Positions 16,124 to 24,930 of a stretch of 64,000 nt of DNA are shown one piece after another. Each line of letters starts with the position of its first letter. The first letter of the stretch is position 1. The stretch spans positions 1,798,001 to 1,862,000 of the forward strand of contig NZ_AP014924.1 of NCBI RefSeq assembly GCF_001544015.1, read 5' to 3'. Made by a program: the position numbers and the translations under genes. The notes under the pieces are model-generated. The model ran no database searches. It was not told the origin of the DNA and saw only the letters and a list, made by a program, of their open reading frames with translations. Source of the DNA: Limnochorda pilosa (GTDB lineage: Bacteria; Bacillota; Limnochordia; Limnochordales; Limnochordaceae).

Positions 16124-18103
16124 ATGATCCCCGATTCGGTCCGGGAGGAACGCCTGCAGGGGGAATGGAGTCCCACGTCCCGCCCGATTCGGGCGAGCCA
16201 CCGGGTGCTCGCGCTGTGGCGCCGGTACCGCCTCTTCGCCGAGCCGGGGCTCACCCTGCTCCTGGCGCTCGCGGCCTGGGGGATTCCGGCAGAGTGGACC
16301 GGAGCCCGCGTCGCCCTCTACGCCGCGGCCTACCTGGCGGGCGGCCTGCGCAGTACCTGGCAGGCCGTGGACGCCCTGCGCCAGCGGGTGATCGACGTGG
16401 ACCTGCTCATGGTCCTGGCCGCGCTGGGGGCGGCGGCCATCGGCCAGCAGGCCGAGGGGGCGAGCCTTCTCTTCCTTTTCTCCCTCAGCAACGCCCTGCA
16501 GGAGCACGCCGTGGATCGGACCCGGCGGGCCGTCGAGTCGCTGATGCGCCTCCGCCCGGAGAAGGCTAGCGTGGTGGACGAGCGCGGCACCGAGCGCGAG
16601 GTTCCCGTGGAGCACGTGCTCCCGGGCCAGTGGGTGGTCGTCCGTCCAGGCGAGCAGGTGCCCGTGGACGGTGAGGTGGTGGAGGGGCGTTCCAGCGTGG
16701 ACCAGTCGACCATCACCGGCGAGTCGATCCCGGTGGAGAAGGGTCCGGGCGACGAGGTCTTCGCCTCCACCCTGAACCAGATGGGCACGCTCCGGGTGCG
16801 GGTGACCCGGCGCGCCTCGGAGACGGCCCTGGCCCGCATCGTCCGGCTGGTGGCCCGGGCTCAGGCCCAGAAGGCGCAAACCCAGCGCCGCATGGAACGC
16901 CTGGAGCAGCGCTACGCGTGGGCGGTGCTGGGGGTCACCGCCGTCGCCGCGGGCCTCCCCCTCGCGCTGGGCGTCCCCTTCCACGAGGCCTTCTACCGGG
17001 CCATGGTGCTGATGGTGGTCGCCTCACCCTGTGCGGTGGTGATGGCCTCGCCGCCGGCCTTCCTCTCCGCCATCGCCCGGGGGGCCCGCCTGGGCTTCCT
17101 GTTCAAGGGCGGGGTCTCGGTGGAGCGTGCCAGCGACGTGGAGATCGTGGCCTTCGACAAGACCGGCACCCTCACCACCGGCAAGCCCCGGGTAACGGAC
17201 GTGGTTCCCACGGGGCCGGTGGATCGCCGGGAGCTCCTAGGTCTCGCCGCGGCGGTGGAGCGGAGCTCCGAGCACCCTCTGGCCGAGCCGCTGGTCCGGG
17301 CGGCCCGCGATCAGGGCCTTGAGCCCACGGCCCAGGAGGTCGAGGCCCTGCCCGGCCTGGGGGTCCGGGGTCGGGTGGGGGACCTTTGGGTGTGGGTCGG
17401 CTCGCCCAGGCTCTTCGAGCGGCTGGGGGCACCCCTCCAGGGCAGGCCCCTGGAAGAGCTCTCCGGGTTGGAGGGGCAGGGGAAGACGGTGATGGCCGTG
17501 GGGCGCGCGCCGGATATGGCCGCGTCGAGCGTGGACATCCTGGGCTTGCTGGCCGTCGTGGACGAGGTGAGGCCCGAGGCGGCCGAGGCGGTCCGGCGCC
17601 TGAGAGAGGCCGGCGTCCGGCAGGTGGTCATGCTCACGGGCGACAACCGGCGGGTGGCGGAGGCCATCGGGGCCCAGGTGGGCGTGGATGAGGTGCGGGC
17701 CGAGCTCTTGCCCGAGCAGAAGCAGCAGGTGATCGCGGCCCTCAAGGACCGGGGGCGGACGGCCATGGTGGGTGACGGCGTCAACGATGCGCCTGCGCTG
17801 GCCTCGGCCGACCTGGGCATCGCCATGGGCGCGGCCGGCACCGACGTGGCCCTGGAGTCGGCGGACCTGGTCCTCATGGGCGACCGGCTCCTCCACCTGC
17901 CCGAGGCCCTCCGGCTGAGCCGCTTCACCCTCGCCCGGGTGCGTCAGAACCTCTTCATCGCCTTTGGGGTCATCGGGGGGCTGGTGCTCCTCACCCTCAG
18001 CGCCGGCCTGCCGTTGGCCCTGGGCGTGCTGGGACACGAGGGGAGCACGGTGCTGGTGGCGCTGAACGGTCTGCGCCTCCTGGCCTGGCGGAGCCCGGCC
18101 TGA
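16124..18103 (+). CDS. P1B-4-type heavy-metal-exporting ATPase (CoaT/PfeT-like)
   Basis: Pumps a transition metal out of the cytoplasm at the expense of ATP. The 659-residue protein has the phosphorylation motif DKTGT at residues 345-349, the TGES actuator loop (TITGESIPVEKG) and GDGVND in the hinge. The membrane metal site is SPC at 301-303 with HEGST at 638-642; this SPC/HEG(S)T pair defines P1B-4 pumps for Co, Fe(II) or Zn rather than copper. There is no N-terminal CxxC metal-binding domain. It faces a convergent two-component set that may share the metal theme. Confidence 0.85.
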   Translation: MIPDSVREERLQGEWSPTSRPIRASHRVLALWRRYRLFAEPGLTLLLALAAWGIPAEWTGARVALYAAAYLAGGLRSTWQAVDALRQRVIDVDLLMVLAALGAAAIGQQAEGASLLFLFSLSNALQEHAVDRTRRAVESLMRLRPEKASVVDERGTEREVPVEHVLPGQWVVVRPGEQVPVDGEVVEGRSSVDQSTITGESIPVEKGPGDEVFASTLNQMGTLRVRVTRRASETALARIVRLVARAQAQKAQTQRRMERLEQRYAWAVLGVTAVAAGLPLALGVPFHEAFYRAMVLMVVASPCAVVMASPPAFLSAIARGARLGFLFKGGVSVERASDVEIVAFDKTGTLTTGKPRVTDVVPTGPVDRRELLGLAAAVERSSEHPLAEPLVRAARDQGLEPTAQEVEALPGLGVRGRVGDLWVWVGSPRLFERLGAPLQGRPLEELSGLEGQGKTVMAVGRAPDMAASSVDILGLLAVVDEVRPEAAEAVRRLREAGVRQVVMLTGDNRRVAEAIGAQVGVDEVRAELLPEQKQQVIAALKDRGRTAMVGDGVNDAPALASADLGIAMGAAGTDVALESADLVLMGDRLLHLPEALRLSRFTLARVRQNLFIAFGVIGGLVLLTLSAGLPLALGVLGHEGSTVLVALNGLRLLAWRSPA

Positions 18104-18121
18104 CCGCTGGCACCGCCCCGC

Positions 18122-18144
18122 CCGGGCCCCGCGGTGGGGCCCGG
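18122..18144. terminator. bidirectional terminator-like hairpin
   Basis: CCGGGCCCC-GCGGT-GGGGCCCGG forms a 9-bp perfect stem with a 5-base loop. It lies exactly between the convergent ATPase and histidine kinase genes, where a shared terminator is expected. No T run follows on either strand. Confidence 0.55.
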
Positions 18145-18154
18145 ACGGCGTCCC

Positions 18155-19648
18155 TCAACCGGGTGGGGATCCGCCCTGGGGACCGATTCCGGTGACGGGC
18201 CCGCTCCGCCCGGCCTCGGGCAGCGGCCGGATGGGCGGGGAGAAGCGGCGGGGCAGGCGGAGCCGGAAGCGGCTGCCCTGGCCCGGGGTGCTCTCGAGCT
18301 CGATCCGCCCGCCGTGGGCGGCCACCAGCTGGCGCGCGATGGCCAGCCCCAGGCCTGTCCCGGTCGATCCTTCCTCGGCGCCCCGTCCCCGGAAGAAGCG
18401 CTCGAAGACGAAGGGTTGCTCGTCGGGTTCGATACCGGGACCGGTGTCGACCACGTCCAGCCAGACCCAGGAGGCATCGCCTCCGCCCCGGAGGGTCACC
18501 CGGCCGCCCCCGGGCGTGTAGCGCAAGGCGTTCTCGAGCAGGTTCCCGGCGGCCTCGGAAACGGCTTCAGGGTCCGCCTCCACCAGACCCGAGGGCCGTG
18601 CGTCCACCTCCAGGTGGATCCCCGCCCGGGCCGCGGCCGGTGCCCACGCCCGGCCGAGATCGGCCACGAACGGTTCCCACGCGACCTGGCCGGGCGTGAG
18701 CCCCATCTCCATCCGGTCCGCCCGGCTGAGGCGGGAGAGCTCCTCGGCCAGGCGGTCGAGGCGGGAGACGGCGCGCTCCATCTCCTCCACGGCCTGATCC
18801 GGGGCCATCACCCGATCCCGCACCGCCTCCAGGTAGCCCCGGAGGATGGCCAGCGGGGTACGAAGCTGGTGGGCGACCTCGCCCTGGCCCTTGCGGCGCA
18901 GGTGCTCCAGCAGGTGGAGGCGCCGGCTCATGGCGTTGATCCCCCGGGCCAGCTCCCGTACCTCCCTGGGACCCGCTTCGGGGACGGGCTCGGGCAGCAG
19001 GTCCGGCAGGGCGTGGACCGCGGCACCCATGCGCTCGATGGGGCGCCCGACCACCCGTGCCCCCAGCAGGGCCGCCAGCGACGCCAGGGCCAGGCTGGCC
19101 ACGGCCGCGGTCAGGATCGACCGATCCAACTCCTCCTTGAAGGCCACGTCCTGGGGCTGGAGCACGCCCCGAATCCCCACCGGGCGGACCTCCACTCGCC
19201 CGAGGCCGCCCGGCAACGCGCGGGCCACGGCGGCGCCTTCCACCGGTTCCAGGGGGAGCCCACGGGACCAGGGCCACCCGGCCCGCCCGGACCGGCCCAT
19301 GCCCATGCCCATGCCGCCCCGCATGCCCATCTCGCCCACGGTCGCCCCCGTGTCGAGCCGCACGCGGCCCGCCGCATCCAGCCAGCGGATGCGGGTAGAG
19401 GTGACCCCGGCCAGATGCAGGAGGCTCATCTCGGAGGCGCCGCCTTGCTCGCGCGTGAGGAGGGCGACGACGGCATCGGCCGTAGCCTGGGCCTGCCCTT
19501 CCACCGCCTGGCTGCGGTAGCTCTGGAAGGCGCGCTCGAAGGCCACCCGGCTGCCGCCCCACACGAGCCCCAGGGCCAGGACGACGATCACGATGGAATA
19601 GAGGAGGAGCTGGCCGCGCAGGCCAGCCCTCCCCGAGAAGCGGTGCAT
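18155..19648 (-). CDS. sensor histidine kinase with Gly/Met-rich extracytoplasmic loop
   Basis: Membrane sensor of a two-component system; partner of the OmpR-type regulator encoded upstream. The 497 residues show membrane segments at about 13-31 and 179-200 enclosing an external sensor region. That region includes GEMGMRGGMGMGMGRSG (about 105-121), whose methionines could bind soft metals. A HAMP domain follows. The HisKA box is GEVAHQLRTPLAILRGYLEA with His260. The ATPase boxes are NLLENALRYTPGGG, DTGPGI and GTGLGLAIARQLV. It lies 39 bases after the DUF2680-like gene, so the three genes probably form one transcript. Confidence 0.85.
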   Translation of the reverse strand: MHRFSGRAGLRGQLLLYSIVIVVLALGLVWGGSRVAFERAFQSYRSQAVEGQAQATADAVVALLTREQGGASEMSLLHLAGVTSTRIRWLDAAGRVRLDTGATVGEMGMRGGMGMGMGRSGRAGWPWSRGLPLEPVEGAAVARALPGGLGRVEVRPVGIRGVLQPQDVAFKEELDRSILTAAVASLALASLAALLGARVVGRPIERMGAAVHALPDLLPEPVPEAGPREVRELARGINAMSRRLHLLEHLRRKGQGEVAHQLRTPLAILRGYLEAVRDRVMAPDQAVEEMERAVSRLDRLAEELSRLSRADRMEMGLTPGQVAWEPFVADLGRAWAPAAARAGIHLEVDARPSGLVEADPEAVSEAAGNLLENALRYTPGGGRVTLRGGGDASWVWLDVVDTGPGIEPDEQPFVFERFFRGRGAEEGSTGTGLGLAIARQLVAAHGGRIELESTPGQGSRFRLRLPRRFSPPIRPLPEAGRSGPVTGIGPQGGSPPG

Positions 19649-19687
19649 GGGATCACCCCACCGGGGCGTGCTCTACGGAGCCCGGAC

Positions 19688-20146
19688 CTACCACGCCGGA
19701 CCCATCATACCCCAGCCGCCCATGCCCGGTCCACGGCCCGCCCCGTAGGAGCGGCCGCGGGCACCGAAGCCGCGGGCTCCCTGAGGGCCGTAGCCGGGGC
19801 AGCCGTAGGCGGCTCCGGGACCGGGGCCGGCCGGCGCCTGCTTCAACCACTCGATCCGCTGCTTCTGGTATTCCACGACCCGCGGGTCCACGAGCCCGAG
19901 CTCGGCCTGCTTCTCCAGGAGCTGGAGTTGGGCGTCCAGGATCTGGTTCCGGGCATTCTGGAGCTCAGCCTTCTGCTCGTCGTTCAGGCTGTTCCAGCGA
20001 TCCCAGGCGTAGGGCGCCGGGAAGGCGGGCGACTGCTGAGTCTGCGGCGTTTCCGCCTGCTGGGCGTTCAGGGTCTGGGCGGCGCCGATGGCGAGACCCA
20101 GCACCAGTAGGAGCGCGCCGCCGATGGCGACGAGACGACGGGACAT
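19688..20146 (-). CDS. secreted DUF2680-like protein with Gly/Met-rich tail
   Basis: A 152-residue exported protein with a signal peptide (1-28, ending TLNAQQ). A helical domain follows (about 50-102), with NDEQKAELQNARNQILDAQL and GLVDPRVVEYQKQRIEWL, resembling DUF2680/Spy-like helical proteins. The tail (about 105-152) is rich in Gly, Tyr, Arg and Met and ends GMGGWGMMGPAW. It sits between the regulator and kinase genes, as accessory periplasmic proteins of envelope-stress or metal-sensing systems often do. Its role is unknown; binding metal or modulating the kinase is inference. Confidence 0.6.
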   Translation of the reverse strand: MSRRLVAIGGALLLVLGLAIGAAQTLNAQQAETPQTQQSPAFPAPYAWDRWNSLNDEQKAELQNARNQILDAQLQLLEKQAELGLVDPRVVEYQKQRIEWLKQAPAGPGPGAAYGCPGYGPQGARGFGARGRSYGAGRGPGMGGWGMMGPAW

Positions 20147-20231
20147 CGGTCTACCCCTCCTCGGTGAATGGTGGCGTTCGAGTCGCCCCGTTCGGGGGCG
20201 TCTGGAGGCGGGCGTCCGCCCGCTCTCCTCG

Positions 20232-20271
20232 CCTTCAGCATACCGGGGGCGAGCTTAAGGAAAGCTGAAGG
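20232..20271 (-). promoter_or_regulatory. candidate response-regulator operator
   Basis: Upstream of the DUF2680-like gene, CCTTCAGC (20232-20239) and GCTGAAGG (20264-20271) form an 8-bp inverted pair. GCTTAAGG (20252-20259) is a near-direct repeat of GCTGAAGG 12 bases earlier. Direct repeats at about 11-12 bp are typical OmpR/PhoB-class binding sites. This region could let the regulator control its own kinase and accessory gene. Confidence 0.4.
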
Positions 20272-20315
20272 TCGGCTGGAAGGGTATGGAAGGGCTGCCG
20301 GCGGGTGGTGGGCCC

Positions 20316-20990
20316 TCAGGGATCCAGCCGATAGCCGGTGCCGTGGACCGTCTTCAGGTACCGGGGGTGGGCGGGGTCCGGTTCGATCTTCTGGCGCAGG
20401 TGGCGCACGTGGACGTAGAGCGCGCTCGCGTCCGCCCAGCCGCTGAAGAGCGCCTGCTCCAACGATCGCCGGCCCACCGCCTCGCCCGCGTGCTCCAGCA
20501 GGACTTGCAGCAGTCGAAACTCGGTGGGGGTGAGCTCCAGCTCCCGCCCATCCACCCAGGCCCGGCGGGCGGCGGGATCCAAGCGGAAGGCGCCGATCTC
20601 CGGGGAGCGGGGCGGCGCCAGCCAGTCGCGGCGGGCCCGGCGGAGGAGCGCCTCCACCCGGGCCACCAGCTCCCGGGGCAAGAAGGGCTTGACCACGTAA
20701 TCGTCGACGCCCAGCCGGAAGCCCTCCACCCGATCCTCCTCGCTCTCCTTCGCGGTGAGCATGAGGATGGGCACCTCGGACGCCTCGCGGATCCGGCGGC
20801 AGACCTCCTCGCCGCTGACGCGCGGCAGCATCCGGTCCAGCACGACCAGGTCGGGCTGCTCGCTCTTCCATAGGGCCAGCGCCTCGTCGCCCGCGAGCGC
20901 GGAAATCACCGTGTGCCCCGCCCGGACCAGGTAGGCCTCCACCAGACGCGCCAGGGGCCGGTCGTCCTCGACCAGCAGGATCTTGGCCAT
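20316..20990 (-). CDS. OmpR-family response regulator
   Basis: Two-component DNA-binding regulator of 224 residues. The receiver domain shows LLVEDD (residues 5-10), the phosphoacceptor D52 in VVLDRMLP, and the lysine in DYVVKPF. The C-terminal winged-helix domain includes LTPTEFRLLQVLLEHAGE and VHVRHLRQKIE, ending TVHGTGYRLDP. It is the first gene of a minus-strand set with the DUF2680-like protein and the histidine kinase. A metal or envelope stress signal is suggested by the neighbours. Confidence 0.9.
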   Translation of the reverse strand: MAKILLVEDDRPLARLVEAYLVRAGHTVISALAGDEALALWKSEQPDLVVLDRMLPRVSGEEVCRRIREASEVPILMLTAKESEEDRVEGFRLGVDDYVVKPFLPRELVARVEALLRRARRDWLAPPRSPEIGAFRLDPAARRAWVDGRELELTPTEFRLLQVLLEHAGEAVGRRSLEQALFSGWADASALYVHVRHLRQKIEPDPAHPRYLKTVHGTGYRLDP

Positions 20991-21186
20991 CCGTCACCGC
21001 CTCAGCACCTGGAAGGGAATGGCGTTCCATCCAGCGAAGTACCGTGCCAAGCCGCCGGGGGCATCGGTCGCTCGGCGGCCCGCTCCGGTACCAGGGTAGC
21101 CCATGAGAGGGCACGGGGGCAAGCCGGGTGCCGGACCGTCCGTGGATTCAGGGTACGAACCTCATCACGGGAAAGGAGCGAACGCG

Positions 21187-22734
21187 ATGCACCGACCCCG
21201 CACGCTGGGCGCCCTGCTCGCCCTCGTCCTCCTCTTCGGCGCCGCGGCGGGTGCACAGCAGCCGCTGGTGCTGGGCACCACCGACAACCCGCCCACCCTG
21301 GAGCCCACCGAGTCCTACGACTTTCCGGGCTGGTGGATCATCGCCCACACCCACGACGGCCTTCTGCAGTTGAACCCCCATACCGAAGCGCTGGAGCCGG
21401 CGCTGGCCACCTCGTGGGAGATCTCGGACGACGGCCTGGTCTACACCTTCCACCTGCGCGAGGGCGTCACCTTCACCGACGGGACCCCCTTCAACGCGGA
21501 GGCGGTCAAGTTCTCCTTCGAGCGGGCGCTGAAGCTGAACGGTGACCCCGTCTTCCTCATCGGCGACATCCAGAAGGTCGAGGCCTTGGATGAAACCACC
21601 GCCCGCATCACCCTGGGGCATCCGGACGCCACCTTCCTGGGCAAGCTCGCCTTCGACGCGCCGGCCTTCATCGTGAGTCCCACCTCCTACACGGCCGAGA
21701 CGGTGGATGAGACCGAGAAGGTGACGGCAGTCCAGGGGACCATCGGCACCGGTCCCTACCGGCTCGCCCAGTACCGGCCCGACGAGATCGCGGTCCTGGA
21801 GGCCTACGAAGGGTACTGGGGCCCGAAGCCGCCCATCCAGCAGGTGATCGTCCAGTACTTCCCCGACGCCTCCAGCCTGGCCCTGGCCATGCGGTCGGGC
21901 TCGTTGGACGTGGCGTGGCGGAGCCTCAACGCCGAGGACCTCACCGCCTTCCGGCGCGACCCCAGGGTCCAGGTGATCGAGGGTGAGGGCGGCCTGAGCC
22001 TGCGCTACATCGTCTTCGACGTCACCTTCAAACCCTTCGACGACGCTCGCGTGCGGCAGGCCATCGCGCACGCGGTCGATCGCGATGCCATCATCCAGCA
22101 GGCCTTCGGCGGTTTCAACCGGCCCGCCTACTCGATGGTGCCTATCGGGCTTCCCTTCCGGCTGGAGACCTATCCCCACCGGAACCTGGAGGAGGCCCGC
22201 ACGCTGCTGGCCCAGGCTGGCTACACTCAGGCCGAGCCGCTCTCCATCAACCTGTGGTTCGACGCGTCGGGACACTACACCGACCGCGAGGCCGACGTGG
22301 CCGCGGTGCTCAAGGCGAGCCTGGAGGAGACAGGCGTGATCCAGGTCCAGCTCCAGCCGCTGGAGTGGGGGACCATGGTGGACAAGTTCACCTCGGGCGA
22401 GCTGGGCTTCTTCCTCCTGGGCTGGTATCCGGACTACCTGGACCCCGACAACTACATCGACCCCTGGTACTCCACTGCGGGCGGCAAGAGCCTAGGGACC
22501 TTCTACAGCAACGAGGAGGTGGACCGGCTCCTGGTCCTGGGTCGCTCTTTCGTGGACGACGCCCGCCGCGGCCAGATCTACCGGCAGCTGCAGCGGATCC
22601 AGTTCCGGGACGCGGCGACCATCCCGCTCTGGTACAACACCCTGGAGCACTTCGCCGTGGCCAAGCCGAACGTGAAGAACCTGCTCCTTCCGGCCGACAT
22701 GCGGCTTCCGCTCTGGCTGGTGGAGAAGGAGTGA
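21187..22734 (+). CDS. ABC transporter substrate-binding protein, family 5 (peptide type)
   Basis: Captures oligopeptides or related solutes for import. The 515 residues have a signal peptide ending AAAGAQQ and the SBP-family-5 pattern: NPPTLEPTESYDF, LEPALATSWEISDDGLVYTF, LREGVTFTDGTPFNAEAVKFSF. A long C-terminal lobe ends near WYNTLEHFAVAKPNVKNL. No lipobox cysteine is present, unlike the lipoprotein binding proteins of single-membrane Firmicutes; this fits a free periplasmic protein in a two-membrane cell. The ATG at 21187 has an AAAGGAG site. Two permease genes follow. Confidence 0.88.
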   Translation: MHRPRTLGALLALVLLFGAAAGAQQPLVLGTTDNPPTLEPTESYDFPGWWIIAHTHDGLLQLNPHTEALEPALATSWEISDDGLVYTFHLREGVTFTDGTPFNAEAVKFSFERALKLNGDPVFLIGDIQKVEALDETTARITLGHPDATFLGKLAFDAPAFIVSPTSYTAETVDETEKVTAVQGTIGTGPYRLAQYRPDEIAVLEAYEGYWGPKPPIQQVIVQYFPDASSLALAMRSGSLDVAWRSLNAEDLTAFRRDPRVQVIEGEGGLSLRYIVFDVTFKPFDDARVRQAIAHAVDRDAIIQQAFGGFNRPAYSMVPIGLPFRLETYPHRNLEEARTLLAQAGYTQAEPLSINLWFDASGHYTDREADVAAVLKASLEETGVIQVQLQPLEWGTMVDKFTSGELGFFLLGWYPDYLDPDNYIDPWYSTAGGKSLGTFYSNEEVDRLLVLGRSFVDDARRGQIYRQLQRIQFRDAATIPLWYNTLEHFAVAKPNVKNLLLPADMRLPLWLVEKE

Positions 22735-22818
22735 TCTGAAGGACCCCCCGGATCCGGCTGCGCCCGCTCGCCCTTGGGCGGGCGCGGCGCCGCCTCACGG
22801 GTGGGTCCGGTGCGACCG

Positions 22819-22854
22819 GCACCGGGCGGCGGGACACCTCGCGCCGCCCGGTGC
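22819..22854 (+). repeat. strong intercistronic stem-loop between binding protein and permease
   Basis: A perfect 13-bp inverted repeat, GCACCGGGCGGCG and its complement, encloses a 10-base loop, 13 bases before the permease start. Such structures commonly protect the abundant binding-protein mRNA from 3' decay or partially terminate transcription, lowering permease expression. Confidence 0.6.
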
Positions 22855-22866
22855 CGCCCGAAAGGG

Positions 22867-23895
22867 GTGGGGAGACTGAGCGGTCTGGGCCGGTACGCGG
22901 TCAGCCGTCTGGTGGTGACGGTGCCGATGCTCCTGGTGTTGCTCACGGTGGTCTTCCTGGTGCTGCGGGTGATGCCCGGCGACCCGGCCCAGGCGATCCT
23001 GGGCGGCCGCAACGTCCCCCCCGAGACCGCGGCGGCCCTGCGGGCGAGGCTGGGGCTCGACGAGCCGCTCCCGCTCCAGTACGTCCACTACCTGGGGAGC
23101 GTGGCCCGGGGGGACCTGGGCGTCTCGGCCCGAACGGGCAACGAGGTGTGGGAGGACATCCTGGGGAAAATCCCTGCCACGCTGGAGCTGGCCGTCTTCG
23201 CGATGCTGGTGGCGGTCCCCATCGGCCTCTGGAGCGGCATCCACGCCTCCACCCACCACGACCAGCCCCGCGACCATGCCCTTCGGGTCCTGAACGTGGC
23301 CTCCTTCGCCATCTTCATCCCGTGGTTCGGCATGGTGCTGCAGCTGGTCTTCAGCGTCTTCCTCAAGTGGCTGCCCGTGGGCGGGCGCCTGGAGGTGCTC
23401 CACCTCTACACCTTCCGGGGAGCGACCGGGCTGTACGTGCTCGACGCGCTCCTGGCCGGCAACGGGGCCGTGCTGGCCGACGCCCTGCGGCACCTGGTGC
23501 TTCCCGCCCTCACCCTGGGCCTGCTCCTTTCGGGCCTGGTTGGGCGCATGAGCCGTTCCAGCATGCTGGAGGTGCTGGACCAGGAGTACATCAACGCCGC
23601 CCGGGCCAAGGGGCTCTCGGAGCGGCGGGTCGTCTACGGGCACGCGCTGCGGAACGCGCTGATCCCCATCGTCACCGTGGTGGGGCTCCAGTTCGCCCTC
23701 CTGATGGCGGGGGCGATCCTCACCGAGGTGACCTTCGCCTGGCCCGGCCTCGCCCGGTACCTGCTGGATTCCATCACCGCCCGGGACTTCAACGCGATCC
23801 AGGGGAGCGTGGTCTTCATCGCCCTCTTCGTGACCACCATCAACCTGCTGGTGGACCTGGCCTACGGCATCCTGGACCCGAGGGTGCGGTACTGA
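22867..23895 (+). CDS. peptide ABC transporter permease (DppB-like)
   Basis: Inner-membrane permease of 342 residues with about six helices. The N terminus (YAVSRLVVTVPMLLVLL, then RVMPGDPA) is the standard DppB/OppB start, and the EAA loop is visible as EYINAARAKGLSERRVV before the last helices. The start is uncertain: a GTG at 22867 is used here, but CTG codons at 22876 and 22885 are better placed relative to the GGGGTGGGGA sequence. It overlaps the next permease by TGATG. Confidence 0.87.
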   Translation: MGRLSGLGRYAVSRLVVTVPMLLVLLTVVFLVLRVMPGDPAQAILGGRNVPPETAAALRARLGLDEPLPLQYVHYLGSVARGDLGVSARTGNEVWEDILGKIPATLELAVFAMLVAVPIGLWSGIHASTHHDQPRDHALRVLNVASFAIFIPWFGMVLQLVFSVFLKWLPVGGRLEVLHLYTFRGATGLYVLDALLAGNGAVLADALRHLVLPALTLGLLLSGLVGRMSRSSMLEVLDQEYINAARAKGLSERRVVYGHALRNALIPIVTVVGLQFALLMAGAILTEVTFAWPGLARYLLDSITARDFNAIQGSVVFIALFVTTINLLVDLAYGILDPRVRY

Positions 23896-24767
23896 TGGGC
23901 GCCTCCGATGCGGCCGCCGGTCCCGTCGTCTCGGTCCGCAGGCTCACCGCGCGCCTGCGCTTCCGGCGCCGCCCTCTGCTCTGGATCGGCGCGGGCGTGG
24001 TCGTCTTCTTCCTCCTGGTCAGCCTCCTGGCCCCATGGCTCGCGCCGTACCACCCCACCGAGTACCGGGGCGGCGGCCGCCTCCAGCCCCCCAGCGCCGA
24101 GCACTGGCTGGGCACGGACCAGCTCGGGCGCGACGTGCTCTCACGGCTGATCTACGGTGGGCGCATCCCGCTCGAGGTCTCCGTCGTCTCCGCAGCCTTC
24201 GCGCTGGCGGTGGGCACCTTCCTGGGCTGGATCTCGGGTTTCGTGGGCCGCTACCCCGACCGGCTGCTCTCGCTGGCGATGGATTCCATCTACTCCTTCC
24301 CGTCGTTGGTGCTGGCCATCATCATCGCCGCCATGCTGGGGCCGGGGCTTCCCAACATGATCCTGGCCGTTTCGGTGGTCTACGTGCCCACCTACTTCCG
24401 GGTGGCCCGGGCGCAGGTCCTCCAGATCAAGGAACGGGAGCACGTGGAGGCGGCCCGGGCCATCGGCGCCTCCTCGGCGGCGGTCCTCTTCCGGCACGTG
24501 GCCCCCAACACCCTCAACGCGGTGCTGGCCATCACCTCCTTCAACGTGGCCGACGCCATCCTCACCGCCGCGGGCCTCTCCTTCCTGGGCCTGGGCATCG
24601 CCCCCCCGACCCCCGACTGGGGCTGGGACCTCCAGAGCGGGCGCGCCTTCCTCCCCTCGGGCATCTGGTGGCCGGTCACCTTCCCGGGGCTCCTGGTGGT
24701 GCTCCTCGCCCTGGGCTTCGGCATGCTGGGCGAGGGGATCAGCGACTGGCTCAACCCCCGGCGGTGA
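23895..24767 (+). CDS. peptide ABC transporter permease (DppC-like)
   Basis: Second inner-membrane permease, 290 residues. It has an N-terminal helix (LLWIGAGVVVFFLLVSLLAP), the SAEHWLGTDQLGRDVLSRLI motif shared by DppC/OppC proteins and an EAA loop (EHVEAARAIGASSAAVLFRH). Its ATG overlaps the stop of the first permease. The genes for the two ATPase subunits usually found next (dppD, dppF) are absent, so they must be elsewhere or shared with another transporter. Confidence 0.9.
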   Translation: MGASDAAAGPVVSVRRLTARLRFRRRPLLWIGAGVVVFFLLVSLLAPWLAPYHPTEYRGGGRLQPPSAEHWLGTDQLGRDVLSRLIYGGRIPLEVSVVSAAFALAVGTFLGWISGFVGRYPDRLLSLAMDSIYSFPSLVLAIIIAAMLGPGLPNMILAVSVVYVPTYFRVARAQVLQIKEREHVEAARAIGASSAAVLFRHVAPNTLNAVLAITSFNVADAILTAAGLSFLGLGIAPPTPDWGWDLQSGRAFLPSGIWWPVTFPGLLVVLLALGFGMLGEGISDWLNPRR

Positions 24768-24772
24768 GGGGC

Positions 24773-24812
24773 GGGCCCGCTCGACGGGCCGCGCGTCGGC
24801 CGCGAGCGGCCC
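24773..24812 (+). terminator. terminator-like hairpin after the permease genes
   Basis: GGGCC(C)GCTCG at 24773-24783 pairs with CGAGCGGCCC at 24803-24812, giving about ten pairs with one bulge. It begins 5 bases after the dppC-like stop. No T run follows. It probably separates the transporter from the acylase gene. Confidence 0.4.
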
Positions 24813-24930
24813 GTCCTTCCAGGAGATGGCCCTGCCGCGATGTGTCAGGGAGTTGGGAGGATTGGCACAGCGTCTGGAGAATCCTGGATGAAGCTGGGAT
24901 CAAACCCTGTGGCCTCGAGGGGGATCCGCG

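Noticed and set aside
18155-20110. Long plus-strand frames opposite the kinase genes
   Set aside because: They are antisense shadows of clear kinase and DUF2680-like genes and show no domains.
24850-24880. Possible sigma-54 promoter (TTGGCAC before the acylase gene)
   Set aside because: The -24-like GGCAC is present, but the -12 GC element is not at the right distance.
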